Part shown: piece by piece, positions 27,095 to 36,663 of the stretch | Position numbering within the stretch: the first letter of the stretch is position 1 | Layout of the letters: every line of letters begins with the position of its first letter | Source: Prolixibacter denitrificans | GTDB taxonomy: Bacteria > Bacteroidota > Bacteroidia > Bacteroidales > Prolixibacteraceae | NCBI RefSeq assembly: GCF_003014495.1 | Contig: NZ_PYGC01000001.1 | Coordinates: forward strand, 372,001 to 436,000 | Reading direction: 5' to 3' | Length of the DNA stretch: 64,000 bases | Notes under the pieces: generated by a model | The model's database searches: none | Told to the model about the DNA's origin: nothing | The model's input: the letters and a program-made list of their open reading frames with translations, nothing else | Made by a program: the position numbers and the translations under genes

Positions 27095-28210
27095 TTATTC
27101 GCCGAATATTTCTTTCAGCTTTTGCTCCAACGCCGGACCACGAAGGTTTTTAGCGATGATCTTTCCGTCTTTATCCAACAACAGTGAGTGCGGAATACTA
27201 GTCACACCATATTCGCGGGCCACCTTGTTGTTCCAATATTGCAGGTCGGAAACCTGGTGCCAGGTCAGGTGATCATCCTTAATGGCTTTCACCCACGCGT
27301 CATGATCACGATCGAGTGACACACCCAAAACAGTAAAACCTTTATCCTTGTACTCGTTGTACACTTTTACCACGTTCGGATTTTCCTGGCGACAGGGACC
27401 ACACCACGATGCCCAGAAATCGAGCAGTACATATTTTCCACGAAGTGATGACAGTGTAAAGGGATTTCCGTCGGGATCGTTCATGGTAAAATCGGGAGCC
27501 ACGGCACCAATTCCGGTTACACGACGCTGATCGGCCATTTTCTGCAGCTCTTTCACATAAATTGACTGCTTAATGGATGGGTCGAAGAAAGCCACCAGTG
27601 TATCCAAATCCTGGTAAGTGGCATTCTGACCAAACTGCCATAAAGCAACGAACGGAGCAACCGTACTGTTTTTATGCTCGCGGATAAAATTCTTGGCAAA
27701 TACTTTCTGGTTGTCCACCATTGCTTCGATATCGATCTGCGCTTTTTTCATGCCATCTTCATCACCGCTCATGCGGGCTTTGGCATATCGCTGCTGAATA
27801 TCTTTAGCCTCACTGGAAAGACGTTTCATTTCATCAGTAAACTGAGAAAAAACGTCGTTTGCTTTTGAGCCTGTTACGACCGTTTTATCCAGACTGTCGG
27901 CGTAAGCCTGTACATTTATTTTTCCGTTTTCAGCGAAGAACTGGGAAACCAGTTTTTTCTGGCCCAACCGGATTACGCGCAATTCGGGTAAATCGGTTTT
28001 GCCTTTCAGTACAAAGTTTCCATTGTCAAGCTTGGTTGTATCTTCCACATTCCATTGCTTTCCATCATATTTCAACAAAGCCACTTCGCCGGAATCCTGC
28101 CCCTGGATATTCCCTTTAATGGTAAATCCATCGGGTGACGAACAAGCTGCGAAAGCAGCCAGGGCAAGCAGCAAAAACAGGAGTTTTTTCATTCGATTCA
28201 TTTTTTTCAT
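27095..28210 (-). CDS. TlpA-family thiol-disulfide oxidoreductase lipoprotein with DUF4369 domain
   Basis: 371 residues. The lipoprotein signal ends in LAAFAAC (Cys about residue 23). A DUF4369 beta-sandwich (about 25-115) and a helical linker follow, then a thioredoxin fold (about 235-371) with the redox centre FWASWCGPCRQENP and cis-Pro segment TSIPHSLLLD. Such proteins reduce or reshuffle disulfides on exported proteins in the Bacteroidota envelope. Three ATGs in frame (28210, 28201, 28192) are possible starts; all keep the signal. Single gene with its own terminator. Confidence 0.9.
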   Translation of the reverse strand: MKKMNRMKKLLFLLLALAAFAACSSPDGFTIKGNIQGQDSGEVALLKYDGKQWNVEDTTKLDNGNFVLKGKTDLPELRVIRLGQKKLVSQFFAENGKINVQAYADSLDKTVVTGSKANDVFSQFTDEMKRLSSEAKDIQQRYAKARMSGDEDGMKKAQIDIEAMVDNQKVFAKNFIREHKNSTVAPFVALWQFGQNATYQDLDTLVAFFDPSIKQSIYVKELQKMADQRRVTGIGAVAPDFTMNDPDGNPFTLSSLRGKYVLLDFWASWCGPCRQENPNVVKVYNEYKDKGFTVLGVSLDRDHDAWVKAIKDDHLTWHQVSDLQYWNNKVAREYGVTSIPHSLLLDKDGKIIAKNLRGPALEQKLKEIFGE

Positions 28211-28403
28211 AGTTGCTTATATTATCCTTCTATCAGATATTTTCTTACACTAACGAAACAATACTTGAACATATTTCAATGTGATAAACAAAGTTATCAA
28301 AAGATCTGAATCAGTAAAACGGTTCTGAAATTCCTGCATTACATAACTCACCCACCAATATTTCTCTGACCTTCAGGCGCTGGAATCAGCTTTCCTAATG
28401 ACA

Positions 28404-29549
28404 TTATTCCGGATTCTCATCTTTGTTTCCGAACGTTTTGAAGTAGATATCAAGCAACCTTCGGGCAGCCACAAACGAACTGATCTCGTCGCTCAATACT
28501 GCTTTCTCCATTCCATCCAACTGCTTTTTTATTTCAGGATTGCCATAAAAATTGTTTCTCAGCGTTTCGTTTACCGATTCGTACATCCAGTATTTTGCCT
28601 GTTCCCGACGACGATGATTGAAAAATCCATTCTTCCGGGTCCGATCGGCGTAATCATTCACAGTATCCCAAATTTCAGTAATGCCTGTGCCTACCAGCGA
28701 TGAACAGGTCTGTACCTTTGGAATCCATCCCGATTCCGTGGGCGGGAAAAGATGCAGTGCATTGCGGAATTGCGAAGCGGCCATGTTGGCTTTCTCGATG
28801 TTACTGCCATCAGCCTTGTTGATGGCTATGGCATCGGACATCTCGATGATGCCGCGTTTGATTCCCTGCAACTCGTCGCCAGCTCCGGCAATCTGAATCA
28901 ACAGAAAAAAGTCCACCATAGAGTGCACCGCGGTTTCGGATTGTCCAACTCCCACGGTTTCGATGAAAATGGTATCGAATCCAGCGGCTTCGCAAAGAAC
29001 AATGGTTTCGCGGGTTTTCCGGGCCACGCCGCCCAGCGAACCTGCTGAAGGACTGGGCCGGATGTAAGCATTGGGATCACCTGACAGGCTTTCCATGCGG
29101 GTTTTGTCACCAAGAATGGAACCTTTCGTCCGCTCGGAACTGGGGTCGATAGCCAGAACGGCCAGCTTTCCACCTTTTCCGGTGATGTGCTTGCCCAACG
29201 CCTCGATAAATGTACTTTTTCCTGCTCCGGGCACACCGGTAATTCCCAACCGGGTTGAGTTTCCGGCAAACGGCAGACATTTAATAATAATGTCCTGCGC
29301 CAGCTGCTGATGTTCCGGATTGCTACTTTCTACCAGCGTTACTGCCTGGCTCAGCAAGGTCCGGTTTCCATCCAGAATTCCTTTCACATATTCATCCGCC
29401 GGAAGTAATTTGCGTTTTCGTTTTTTCAGAAACCGCTTGACGGAATCTTCATTCACCGAATCAGGCTGCTCAATTCCTTTATTTACGTTCAATCCGAGGT
29501 AGTTCGGATCATTTTCAGGGTGGTTGTTATGGTGATTATCCTTGCTCAT
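28404..29549 (-). CDS. meaB: Methylmalonyl-CoA mutase-associated GTPase MeaB
   Basis: 381 residues. G3E-family P-loop GTPase that loads and protects the B12 cofactor of methylmalonyl-CoA mutase, part of propionate metabolism. Walker A GITGVPGAGKSTFIEALG is near residue 103, VLAIDPSSERTKGSILGDK near 130, FIETVGVGQSE near 195 and the guanine motif NKAD near 240. An extra N-terminal 45 residues are polar and variable. The mutase genes, often adjacent in other genomes, are not in this window. Confidence 0.93.
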   Translation of the reverse strand: MSKDNHHNNHPENDPNYLGLNVNKGIEQPDSVNEDSVKRFLKKRKRKLLPADEYVKGILDGNRTLLSQAVTLVESSNPEHQQLAQDIIIKCLPFAGNSTRLGITGVPGAGKSTFIEALGKHITGKGGKLAVLAIDPSSERTKGSILGDKTRMESLSGDPNAYIRPSPSAGSLGGVARKTRETIVLCEAAGFDTIFIETVGVGQSETAVHSMVDFFLLIQIAGAGDELQGIKRGIIEMSDAIAINKADGSNIEKANMAASQFRNALHLFPPTESGWIPKVQTCSSLVGTGITEIWDTVNDYADRTRKNGFFNHRRREQAKYWMYESVNETLRNNFYGNPEIKKQLDGMEKAVLSDEISSFVAARRLLDIYFKTFGNKDENPE

Positions 29550-29621
29550 TTATTGTTCACTTTCCTGCGAAATTACAATTTTTTACTCCGTTTACACGGA
29601 ATAATCAGCGTATTCGGACAT

Positions 29622-29652
29622 AAAAAAACCTCCACAAAAATGGAGGTTTTCC
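29622..29652 (-). terminator. Intrinsic terminator of the DUF1573 gene
   Basis: AAAACCTCCA (29625-29634) and TGGAGGTTTT (29641-29650) pair perfectly around a short A-rich loop. Confidence 0.85.
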
Positions 29653-29674
29653 TGATAAATATTTTTGAATCGGG

Positions 29675-30760
29675 TTATGACTTCACATTTCCGGTAATCC
29701 GTAAAATCGTTGTTGGCTGATCGGGATCGTTCGTGATAACCGTAATCGATTTATTCTGACGACCACGTTTGCCATGCGAGTTAAAGACCACTTTCAAATC
29801 GGTGCTTTGGCCCGGCTTAATAACGGTTGTAGCCGGAGTAACGGCAGTACATCCGCACGATGCCCGGATGCGACGGATAACCAAATCGCTCTTACCGGTA
29901 TTCTTAATCTGGAAAACGTGATTCACTTTCTGTCCTTCACTGATTTCGCCGAAATTAAACACGCGCTCGTCAAAACCGACTTTAGGTGAATTGGCCAACT
30001 GTTGCGGAGTCAGTTTAGAGAAGTCTTCCACAATCGTAGCGCTGACACCAATGGAGTAATTATAGTTCGATTCACCGTTTTCGGTCAAATACACACGATC
30101 GATCACAAATCCGTATTCTTTCTTTTTCGAGGCGTCGTAGGTTACCACGAAATGACCTTTCTTACCGGGTTGTACCGTTTTCGGAACGATGTTCACTTTC
30201 AGATATGACGGTGCCTGCTTCACACCAATCGTCACCGGCTTGTCGCCCAGGTTAACGAATTGGAGGCTGTCGGTTCTGACCTCATCATCTTTAATTTTCA
30301 CAAAAGCCAGATGATTGGTACGCATCCTAATCAGACCAACCTCGCGAGGATAAAGTTCTTCGGGTGTTTTTACACGGGGAATCACCTTACCGCGAATCTT
30401 CAGAACCACCATCGGATTCGTTGCATTTGAGGAGATACTAATCGTCTTGGTAAAATTTCCCGGACGGTTGCGTGGATTGTAGGTTACCCTGATATGGCCC
30501 TCGTCACCGGGGGACACAGGTTTCCGGGTCCACTCCGGGGTTGTGCAACCACACGAAGAACGCACATAGGAAACAATCAGAGGCGCGTTACCCGTATTTT
30601 TAAATTTGAAATCATACGATACATTCCCTTGTTCTTCCTTGAATGTACCAAAATTATGTTCCAGGTTATCGAATTTTATGGTGGCCCGGTTTTGTGCGAC
30701 CGCCGAATTCAAACCCGCCATGAACAGAAATAATACTAAAACAGAAACAGTTCTCTTCAT
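29675..30760 (-). CDS. DUF1573-domain secreted protein
   Basis: 361 residues with a signal peptide (MKRTVSVLVLFLFMAGLNSAVAQ). Three immunoglobulin-like ASH/DUF1573-type modules follow. Modules one (NLEHNFGTF...VRSSCGCTTPEW) and three (VFNFGEISEGQ...IRASCGCTAV) carry the family's CGCT motif; the middle one (LQFVNLGDKPVTIGV...) lacks it. Proteins of this family are common and often abundant in the Bacteroidota envelope, but their role is not established. Single gene. Confidence 0.88.
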   Translation of the reverse strand: MKRTVSVLVLFLFMAGLNSAVAQNRATIKFDNLEHNFGTFKEEQGNVSYDFKFKNTGNAPLIVSYVRSSCGCTTPEWTRKPVSPGDEGHIRVTYNPRNRPGNFTKTISISSNATNPMVVLKIRGKVIPRVKTPEELYPREVGLIRMRTNHLAFVKIKDDEVRTDSLQFVNLGDKPVTIGVKQAPSYLKVNIVPKTVQPGKKGHFVVTYDASKKKEYGFVIDRVYLTENGESNYNYSIGVSATIVEDFSKLTPQQLANSPKVGFDERVFNFGEISEGQKVNHVFQIKNTGKSDLVIRRIRASCGCTAVTPATTVIKPGQSTDLKVVFNSHGKRGRQNKSITVITNDPDQPTTILRITGNVKS

Positions 30761-30954
30761 AATACAACATTTTATCTGAACAAAACTAATAAAATTATGA
30801 TTCGCTTATTGAGACCAACTTCAGATAATGGCCTGTAAAAGCACCAGTTTTAACATTCTTTAATTCTATTTAGGAAGTAGGCAGCGTCCGGCTCTTTACG
30901 TTCTAATAACGTTGTACTTTGGGAATTTCGTATCTTCGACAAAAACTATGATTT

Positions 30955-31323
30955 ATGGAACTATCGCAGGTTTTGTTGCTGGTTCTGGTCGGATTTACCG
31001 CCGGGATCGTTAGTGGAGCACTCGGTGTGGGTGGCGGTATTGTCCTGATTCCGGCTCTGGTCTATCTCTTCGGAATGGAACAACACACCGCGCAGGGAAC
31101 CAGTTTGGCTATCCTCTTACCACCTACCGGGATCCTGGCCGCCATGGCTTACCAAAAACAGGGTTTCATCAACTGGAAATATGCCATTATCATTACCTTG
31201 ATCTTCGTTTTGGGTGCCTGGGTTGGAGCACAGTTTTCGATTGCTGTTCCCGAGAAGTTGATGCGACGAATCTTTGCGTTATTCCTGTTAATTGTCGGAG
31301 CTAAAATGTTTTTTGGAAAATGA
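30955..31323 (+). CDS. Half-size TauE/SafE-family membrane protein
   Basis: 122 residues with four predicted helices, about half of the usual 240-260. The conserved GFTAGIVSGALGVGGGIVLIPALV at residues 13-36 is the first-repeat signature of TauE/SafE anion exporters, followed by GTSLAILLPPTGILAA. Half-length members occur in Bacteroidota and would have to dimerise. Its stop overlaps the next gene's ATG (ATGA), so it is translationally coupled to an M20 hydrolase. The substrate is unknown; organosulfur or carboxylate anions are typical of the family. Confidence 0.85.
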   Translation: MELSQVLLLVLVGFTAGIVSGALGVGGGIVLIPALVYLFGMEQHTAQGTSLAILLPPTGILAAMAYQKQGFINWKYAIIITLIFVLGAWVGAQFSIAVPEKLMRRIFALFLLIVGAKMFFGK

Positions 31324-32522
31324 TGGAATTGAAGAAAGAGATACAACAACTGGCACAGCAATATTTCGACGACACCGTGGCTATCCGTCGCCACTTACAC
31401 CAATACCCCGAGCTGTCATTCGAAGAGTTTGAAACCTCCGATTTTATCCAAAATCAATTGGACGAAATAGGTGTTTCCTATCGGACGGGAATTGTGAAAA
31501 CCGGCATCATTGCCCGGCTTGACGGAAAACTGCCGGGAGGACGAACGATTGCGTTGCGCGCCGATATCGATGCCCTTCCTATTGTCGAGAATTCCAACCA
31601 GGGTTACTGTTCGCTCAACCGGGGCGTGATGCATGCCTGCGGACACGATGCACACTCTGCCTCTTTATTGGGAGTTATTCGAATCTTGAAGAAACTGGAA
31701 CATAAACTTCGCGGCACGTTCCTGTTTATCTTCCAGCCGGGAGAAGAGCAATTTCCCGGAGGCGGAAAACTGTTGTTAGAAGAGGGCGCATTGAATGATC
31801 CGAAACCGGAACTGATTCTGGCCCAACATGTGCTACCGGAAATGGAAGCCGGTCATGTTGGTTTCCGTCCCGGGATGTACATGGCTTCGGGTGACGAAAT
31901 CTTTTTCACCGTTAAGGGAAAAGGCGGACATGGCGCTTTGCCACACAAACTGACAGATACCGTTTTAACAACGGCACACATCATTACTGCACTACAGCAA
32001 GTAGTGAGCCGTAACGCTCCGGCCGATATCCCATCGGTGCTTTCTTTCGGGAGAGTAATTGCCGAAGGGGCCACAAACATTATCCCCGATGAAGTGAACG
32101 TCTCCGGTACGTTCCGTACCATGGACGAAACATGGCGGGCCGAAGCAAAGGAACGGATTCAGAAAATTGGTCAGGCAATCGCCGAAGGAATGGGGGCCAC
32201 CTGTGAATTTCAAATCAACCATGGCTACCCCATGCTGATGAACGACCATGAAGTGACCAAGCAGGCCCGCGAGTTTGCCGTCGAATATCTGGGTAAAGAA
32301 AGAGTGGAAGACATGGGATTGCGAATGACCTGCGAAGATTTTGCCTATTATTCGCAACAATTTCCGGTGGCCTTTTTCCGCTTTGGCGTGAAGAAACCCG
32401 GAAGTAGCGAAACAGCATCACTGCACTCGCCTACTTTCGATATCGACGAGAAAGCACTCGAAACGTCCGTTGGGCACATGGCTTACCTGGCAGCCCGATT
32501 TTCGCAGCAGGAAAAAGAATAA
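31320..32522 (+). CDS. M20-family amidohydrolase
   Basis: 400 residues, cytoplasmic. Di-zinc hydrolase of the aminoacylase/hippurate hydrolase branch (M20D). Metal-binding and catalytic segments are visible: RRHLHQYPELSFEE near the N-terminus, RADIDALPI, MHACGHDAHSASLLG near residue 105, FQPGEEQFPGGGKLL near 140, and LRMTCEDFAYYSQ near 335. A dimerisation insert (KGKGGHGALPHK) sits in the middle. It removes acyl groups from N-acyl amino acids or peptides. Start ATG 31320 overlaps the TauE stop; the next ATG at 31323 is equally possible. Confidence 0.92.
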   Translation: MMELKKEIQQLAQQYFDDTVAIRRHLHQYPELSFEEFETSDFIQNQLDEIGVSYRTGIVKTGIIARLDGKLPGGRTIALRADIDALPIVENSNQGYCSLNRGVMHACGHDAHSASLLGVIRILKKLEHKLRGTFLFIFQPGEEQFPGGGKLLLEEGALNDPKPELILAQHVLPEMEAGHVGFRPGMYMASGDEIFFTVKGKGGHGALPHKLTDTVLTTAHIITALQQVVSRNAPADIPSVLSFGRVIAEGATNIIPDEVNVSGTFRTMDETWRAEAKERIQKIGQAIAEGMGATCEFQINHGYPMLMNDHEVTKQAREFAVEYLGKERVEDMGLRMTCEDFAYYSQQFPVAFFRFGVKKPGSSETASLHSPTFDIDEKALETSVGHMAYLAARFSQQEKE

Positions 32523-32528
32523 TCTAAA

Positions 32529-33332
32529 CTAGTCTGTCAAGCCTTCGTTCCGGTACAACTCCGGGCGTCGGTCCTGCAACCAGTTATTTCGCTTTGTCAA
32601 TGATTTGTCGCGAGCCTGGAGTGGATCGATAGTGGTTATCAGCAGCTGCTCTGTGGTAGCTTCGGCTTCGGCAAGTATTTCTCCTTTGGTTCCACAAATC
32701 AGGCTGTTTCCCGTAAAGGTCAGATCCTTCTCCTGCCCGATTCGATTAGCTAACGCGACGTAATAACGATTCGTGACGGCGTGCGCCGGAACCGTTCTTT
32801 GGGCCAGGCCAGGCAATACCAAATTGCTTGGATGACAAACGATATCGGCTCCTTTTAGTCCCATAATTCGCCAGGCTTCGGGGAATACCCAGTCGAAACA
32901 AATCAGCATGCCAACACGTACTTCGCCCAATGAAAAAACCGGGAAACCTGTGTCTCCCGGTTCAAAAATATCTTTCTCGTTCAAAAACAAATGTGCTTTC
33001 CGGTACGTGCCAATCACACCATCTGCATCGAGTAAAACAGCCGAATTGAAAAGTTTGTCATGGGATCGCTCGTTAAACCCTGTCGCAATCGCGAATTGGT
33101 GTTTCCTGCATTCTTCCTTAAGGAAAGAAAGAAAATGGCTTTCTTCCACCCTTTCGGAAAGCGACCAGGCTTCTTCCCTTGAAGAGAATGCATAACCAGA
33201 ATTGGCTAACTCCGGCAAAACCACTAAATCAGCTTCGTCAGCTTCTTCGAGCAAAGAACCAAGTTTAGCAATGGTTGCCTCAATGTTTCCCAACACAGGA
33301 GCGAACTGTACCGTGGCAATCTTCATTTCCAT
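32529..33332 (-). CDS. Carbon-nitrogen hydrolase (nitrilase superfamily)
   Basis: 267 residues. The catalytic triad is visible: Glu in VVLPELANSGY near residue 41, Lys in YRKAHLFLNE near 110, and Cys in MLICFDWVFPEAWR near 145. The family hydrolyses amides such as omega-amides or N-carbamoyl compounds; the exact substrate is not evident. The frame extends to a TTG at 33335, but ATG codons at 33332 and 33326 are better starts. It is convergent with the M20 hydrolase, six bases away, and lies 12 bases downstream of pfkA, so it may be cotranscribed with it. Confidence 0.88.
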   Translation of the reverse strand: MEMKIATVQFAPVLGNIEATIAKLGSLLEEADEADLVVLPELANSGYAFSSREEAWSLSERVEESHFLSFLKEECRKHQFAIATGFNERSHDKLFNSAVLLDADGVIGTYRKAHLFLNEKDIFEPGDTGFPVFSLGEVRVGMLICFDWVFPEAWRIMGLKGADIVCHPSNLVLPGLAQRTVPAHAVTNRYYVALANRIGQEKDLTFTGNSLICGTKGEILAEAEATTEQLLITTIDPLQARDKSLTKRNNWLQDRRPELYRNEGLTD

Positions 33333-33347
33333 CAAAAGATGAATTAA

Positions 33348-34379
33348 CTATTCGTCACCAAACGAAACTCCAAGATTCCGGCCTTTCAGAATCAGTGGGT
33401 CAGACGGATCAACCAACCGCAATTTTCCGCCAACCTCATCCAGAGGTACAGCTGCTAACTCATTGTTCCGAACGGCCACCATATTATTATAGGCTCCGTC
33501 GGCAATCAGTTCCGTTGCAAAAGCTCCATATTGCGTTGCCAGGATTCGGTCCATTGGCGACGGCGTTCCCCCCCGCTGAATATATCCCAAACGCGTTTCG
33601 CGCGCCTCGATGCCGGTATAAGTCTGAATATTTTCGACCACATAACGGGCAGCCGAAATTTTCTTCGGCTTATCAATTCCTTCAGCTACAACAACAATCG
33701 AATAGGGTTTTCCCTTGGCAAAACGTTCTTCGATAGTTTTACACACTTTACCAATATGGTAGTCAATTTCCGGAATCAGGATGATGTCGCCACCACCGGC
33801 CATTCCAGCATACAACGCAATCCATCCGGCATGATGCCCCATTACTTCGATAACCATTGCACGTTGATGCGAGTTGGCTGTCGAGTGCAAACGGTCGATG
33901 GCTTCAGTAGCAATCCCAACGGCTGAATCGAATCCGAAAGTGACATCCGTTCCATACACATCGTTGTCAATGGTTTTCGGGATACCGATGACATTCAATC
34001 CCTCTTTCGCCATCATGCTGGCCGTTTTCATGGTACCATTACCACCGATACAAACCACACAATCTAGATCCAGCTCTTCATAAGTTTGCCGAATCAAATC
34101 TGGTTTATCGTTGAACTCTTCCCCTTTTTCCAGCTTATAGGGCTTCTCCCGGGAAGTTCCTAAAATCGTCCCGCCAAGGGTAATGATTCCGGACACTTTG
34201 GGCTCGTCGAGCTTAAAATACTCCTTGTTAATCAATCCACTGTAACCAGCAGTAAATCCGTAGACTTCCATGCCGTGTTTTACAATGGCTGTTTTACCTA
34301 CACCGCGAATTGCAGCATTCAGTCCGGGGCAGTCACCACCGGCCGTCAGAATTCCAATTTTTTTTCCTTTTTTACTCAT
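33348..34379 (-). CDS. pfkA: 6-phosphofructokinase (ATP- or PPi-type clade III-like)
   Basis: 343 residues. It phosphorylates fructose-6-phosphate in glycolysis. Visible motifs are GGDCPGLNAAIRG at about 12-24, GGNGTMKTASMM near 113, PKTIDNDVYGTD near 134 and MGHHAGWIALYAG near 178. At the two positions that separate phosphoryl donors (E. coli 104 and 124) it has Gly and Lys. Gly104 favours ATP; Lys124 is usual in pyrophosphate enzymes, so this is the mixed class. ATP is the better guess. The nitrilase-family gene follows closely. Confidence 0.92.
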   Translation of the reverse strand: MSKKGKKIGILTAGGDCPGLNAAIRGVGKTAIVKHGMEVYGFTAGYSGLINKEYFKLDEPKVSGIITLGGTILGTSREKPYKLEKGEEFNDKPDLIRQTYEELDLDCVVCIGGNGTMKTASMMAKEGLNVIGIPKTIDNDVYGTDVTFGFDSAVGIATEAIDRLHSTANSHQRAMVIEVMGHHAGWIALYAGMAGGGDIILIPEIDYHIGKVCKTIEERFAKGKPYSIVVVAEGIDKPKKISAARYVVENIQTYTGIEARETRLGYIQRGGTPSPMDRILATQYGAFATELIADGAYNNMVAVRNNELAAVPLDEVGGKLRLVDPSDPLILKGRNLGVSFGDE

Positions 34380-34807
34380 GCTGGATGGAGTTTATTCCTT
34401 ATGATAGTAATTAAGAAATGTTATGAATTGCAGCTCTAAGAACGATTTTGCCTAACAAATTAATAGAATTACCGTCGGTATCGAAAATTTATGCATTCAA
34501 TTTTTCTTATTTTTGTGAATGTTCACAAGCTTGAGCTTGTCAACCAAACATTCGACCGAACCTAATTTCTTACAAATAGAAAACACTCATCCCCTAACAA
34601 TAAACAGGATTGCGTATCAGAAAAAGTGTCCATCGAAACCCCTTTTACGTGGTGCAGGCATATTTACCATATTGAACTAACAAGCTAAGGGATAAAAGTA
34701 TTATTGAATACCCACAGAAGTTCCTTAATACCGATCCCTTTTATCAATAAATTTTTAAATTAGCGAAGAAACTGAATCGTAACACTAACAAACAAAAGCA
34801 TCAACTC
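34380..34807. other. Intergenic region upstream of pfkA and the DUF1080 gene
   Basis: This 428-base AT-rich gap between divergent genes carries no credible coding frame. It holds a perfect 16-base inverted repeat, ACAAGCT-TG-AGCTTGT (34525-34540). I see no match to known structured RNAs and no clear TAnnTTTG element. Confidence 0.6.
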
Positions 34808-35599
34808 ATGAAAAAAATTGTTTTGCTCCTGATGGTTGCAACCATCGCCTTTGGTGGCTGTAAAAATCAATCGAAAAAAGCTTCTGACGAAAAAGCTACT
34901 GCTGAGAAAGTAGAAAAGAGTGCACCTGCTCCCCTCAACACGTTAACTGATCAAGAAAAGAAAGACGGTTGGGTTCTGTTATTCGACGGAAAAACCTCTG
35001 ATGGCTGGCGCGGATATAAGAAGGATCACTTCCCTGCAGGTTGGGAAGTTGCTGACGGAACACTGCATTGCATCGGCTCCGGTCGTGGAGAAGCTGGCGC
35101 AGTTGACGGCGGAGATATCATTTATGATAAAAAGTTCGGCAACTTTGACCTGAAGCTTGACTGGAAAATTTCAGAAGGCGGAAACTCAGGTATCATGTAT
35201 CTCGGACAGGAAACAAAAGACCACATCTGGGAAACTGCTCCTGAAATGCAAATTCTGGACAATGAGCGTCACCCTGATGCCAAACTGGGTAAGGACGGAA
35301 ACCGCCAGGCAGGGTCGCTGTACGACCTGATTCCGGCTAAACCGCAAAATGCCAAGCCGGCTGGGGAATGGAACTCAATCGAAATCATCAGCTACAAGGG
35401 TACCATCGTTCACAAGCAAAATGGCGAAACCGTTGTTGAGTACCACCTCTGGACTCCGGAATGGAACAAACTGGTAGCCGATTCCAAATTCCCGGCGCTG
35501 AATCCTGACTGGGCAAACGTGGCTACCGAAGGTTACATCGGACTGCAGGATCACGGTGACGATGTTTGGTTCCGCAACATTAAAATCAAAGAACTCTAA
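34808..35599 (+). CDS. DUF1080 (3-keto-disaccharide hydrolase-like) lipoprotein
   Basis: 263 residues. The lipoprotein signal ends in TIAFGGC (Cys18), followed by a Lys/Ala/Glu-rich linker to about 45. The remainder is a single concanavalin-like beta-sandwich of the DUF1080 family: GWVLLFDGKTSDGWRGY, WEVADGTLHCIGSG, FDLKLDWKISEGGNSGIMYL and the C-terminal GYIGLQDHGDDVWFRNIKI. Members act on or bind sugars; some hydrolyse 3-keto-glycosides. Here no oxidoreductase or glycosidase partner is adjacent. Strong bidirectional terminator after it. Confidence 0.92.
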   Translation: MKKIVLLLMVATIAFGGCKNQSKKASDEKATAEKVEKSAPAPLNTLTDQEKKDGWVLLFDGKTSDGWRGYKKDHFPAGWEVADGTLHCIGSGRGEAGAVDGGDIIYDKKFGNFDLKLDWKISEGGNSGIMYLGQETKDHIWETAPEMQILDNERHPDAKLGKDGNRQAGSLYDLIPAKPQNAKPAGEWNSIEIISYKGTIVHKQNGETVVEYHLWTPEWNKLVADSKFPALNPDWANVATEGYIGLQDHGDDVWFRNIKIKEL

Positions 35600-35614
35600 A
35601 AAGAAGTTATATAT

Positions 35615-35647
35615 AAAAAAGGCCCGGAAGATTCCGGGCCTTTTTTA
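35615..35647. terminator. Bidirectional intrinsic terminator
   Basis: A6 then GGCCCGGAA (35621-35629) pairs with TTCCGGGCC (35632-35640), then T6. It serves both convergent genes. Confidence 0.9.
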
Positions 35648-35652
35648 TATCG

Positions 35653-36663
35653 TCAATCAGGATTGTATCCCGAACTGTTCAAAATCTCACTGTAGTTGGT
35701 GTCGTTCATCAGGGCTTCCAAGGTGACTTCCTTATGCTTTCGCATGTACTTGCGGACAATTTGCCAGCCCAGCCATACCCCTGTTCTTCCGGGAGATTCA
35801 GACGTGAAGCTATTAGTATATGGCGCCGGGTTAATGTAATGCAGAACTTCCAGTCGTTCGGTCGAGAAAAGTAACTTATGCCCTACCAGGTAAGTCCACA
35901 TCGAACCTTCATTCTTTTTACACCATTTCAGCTTTTGGGTCGGGTAACCAATCTTCAAACTGTCCGCCATATCAGGGAACATCGCATCCAGAAAATACAT
36001 CAACTTTCCATGGTAAATCATGTGATCGATGAGCTTGCTCTGAGATAATTTTTCGGGATATTCGGACATGGCCCAACCACGCATCGCATCCGGTGCTATC
36101 ATCTCCGGACGCATATTTCTTCTCCGGTAGTCAGGCAGCGCCAGTTCTTTATAAAATGAGTTATTCGCACCAAGGTAATTGTCCAGACTAATTCCCAAAA
36201 CTCCCTGCGCCATCACCACCGATTGATTAAAGCCCGAAATACAGGTGTACACATCCGGCACTTTCTTATCGGGGAAATAATACTTATAGTGTTTGAACGC
36301 GCCTGTCAACTGCTTTTTCAGCCCCGACAAATCAGGATAAACTGAATCAACCGCTGCCTTGGCTTTCTGAATCATCGGATCCGTTAAAAAGGTTTGCAGG
36401 TAATTTGGGTACTGAATATCATCCGGGTTTCCCAGCCGTATTATCCGATAGTTATAAAGTTTGAAGAAGCCGCCGTACTCCTTTTTTATCTGCGGAAGCA
36501 ACGAGTCCTCATTCAACGGAGTCACCTTAAATAAGTCCTGATCCAATCGTTTGATTTTTAGTGAAACATCGATATTCGAAACATCTACTTTCAACCGATT
36601 CTGCCGGCAGGCTGTAAAAACAATCAGAATTGCCGGAATTAACAGCAGGAAAACTTTCTTCAT
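35653..36663 (-). CDS. gldB: Gliding-motility lipoprotein GldB
   Basis: 336 residues. The lipoprotein signal is MKKVFLLLIPAILIVFTAC. The mature part has the family hallmarks IKRLDQDLF near residue 37, FLTDPMIQKAK near 90, YTCISGFNQSVVMAQGVLGISLDNYLG split around 140-165 and the C-terminal TGVWLGWQIVRKYM. GldB is required for gliding in Flavobacterium johnsoniae, where it neighbours nadE. Here it is divergent from a barrel protein and nadE, so that context is partly kept. The family is also widespread in non-gliding Bacteroidota, so motility should not be assumed. Confidence 0.9.
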   Translation of the reverse strand: MKKVFLLLIPAILIVFTACRQNRLKVDVSNIDVSLKIKRLDQDLFKVTPLNEDSLLPQIKKEYGGFFKLYNYRIIRLGNPDDIQYPNYLQTFLTDPMIQKAKAAVDSVYPDLSGLKKQLTGAFKHYKYYFPDKKVPDVYTCISGFNQSVVMAQGVLGISLDNYLGANNSFYKELALPDYRRRNMRPEMIAPDAMRGWAMSEYPEKLSQSKLIDHMIYHGKLMYFLDAMFPDMADSLKIGYPTQKLKWCKKNEGSMWTYLVGHKLLFSTERLEVLHYINPAPYTNSFTSESPGRTGVWLGWQIVRKYMRKHKEVTLEALMNDTNYSEILNSSGYNPD

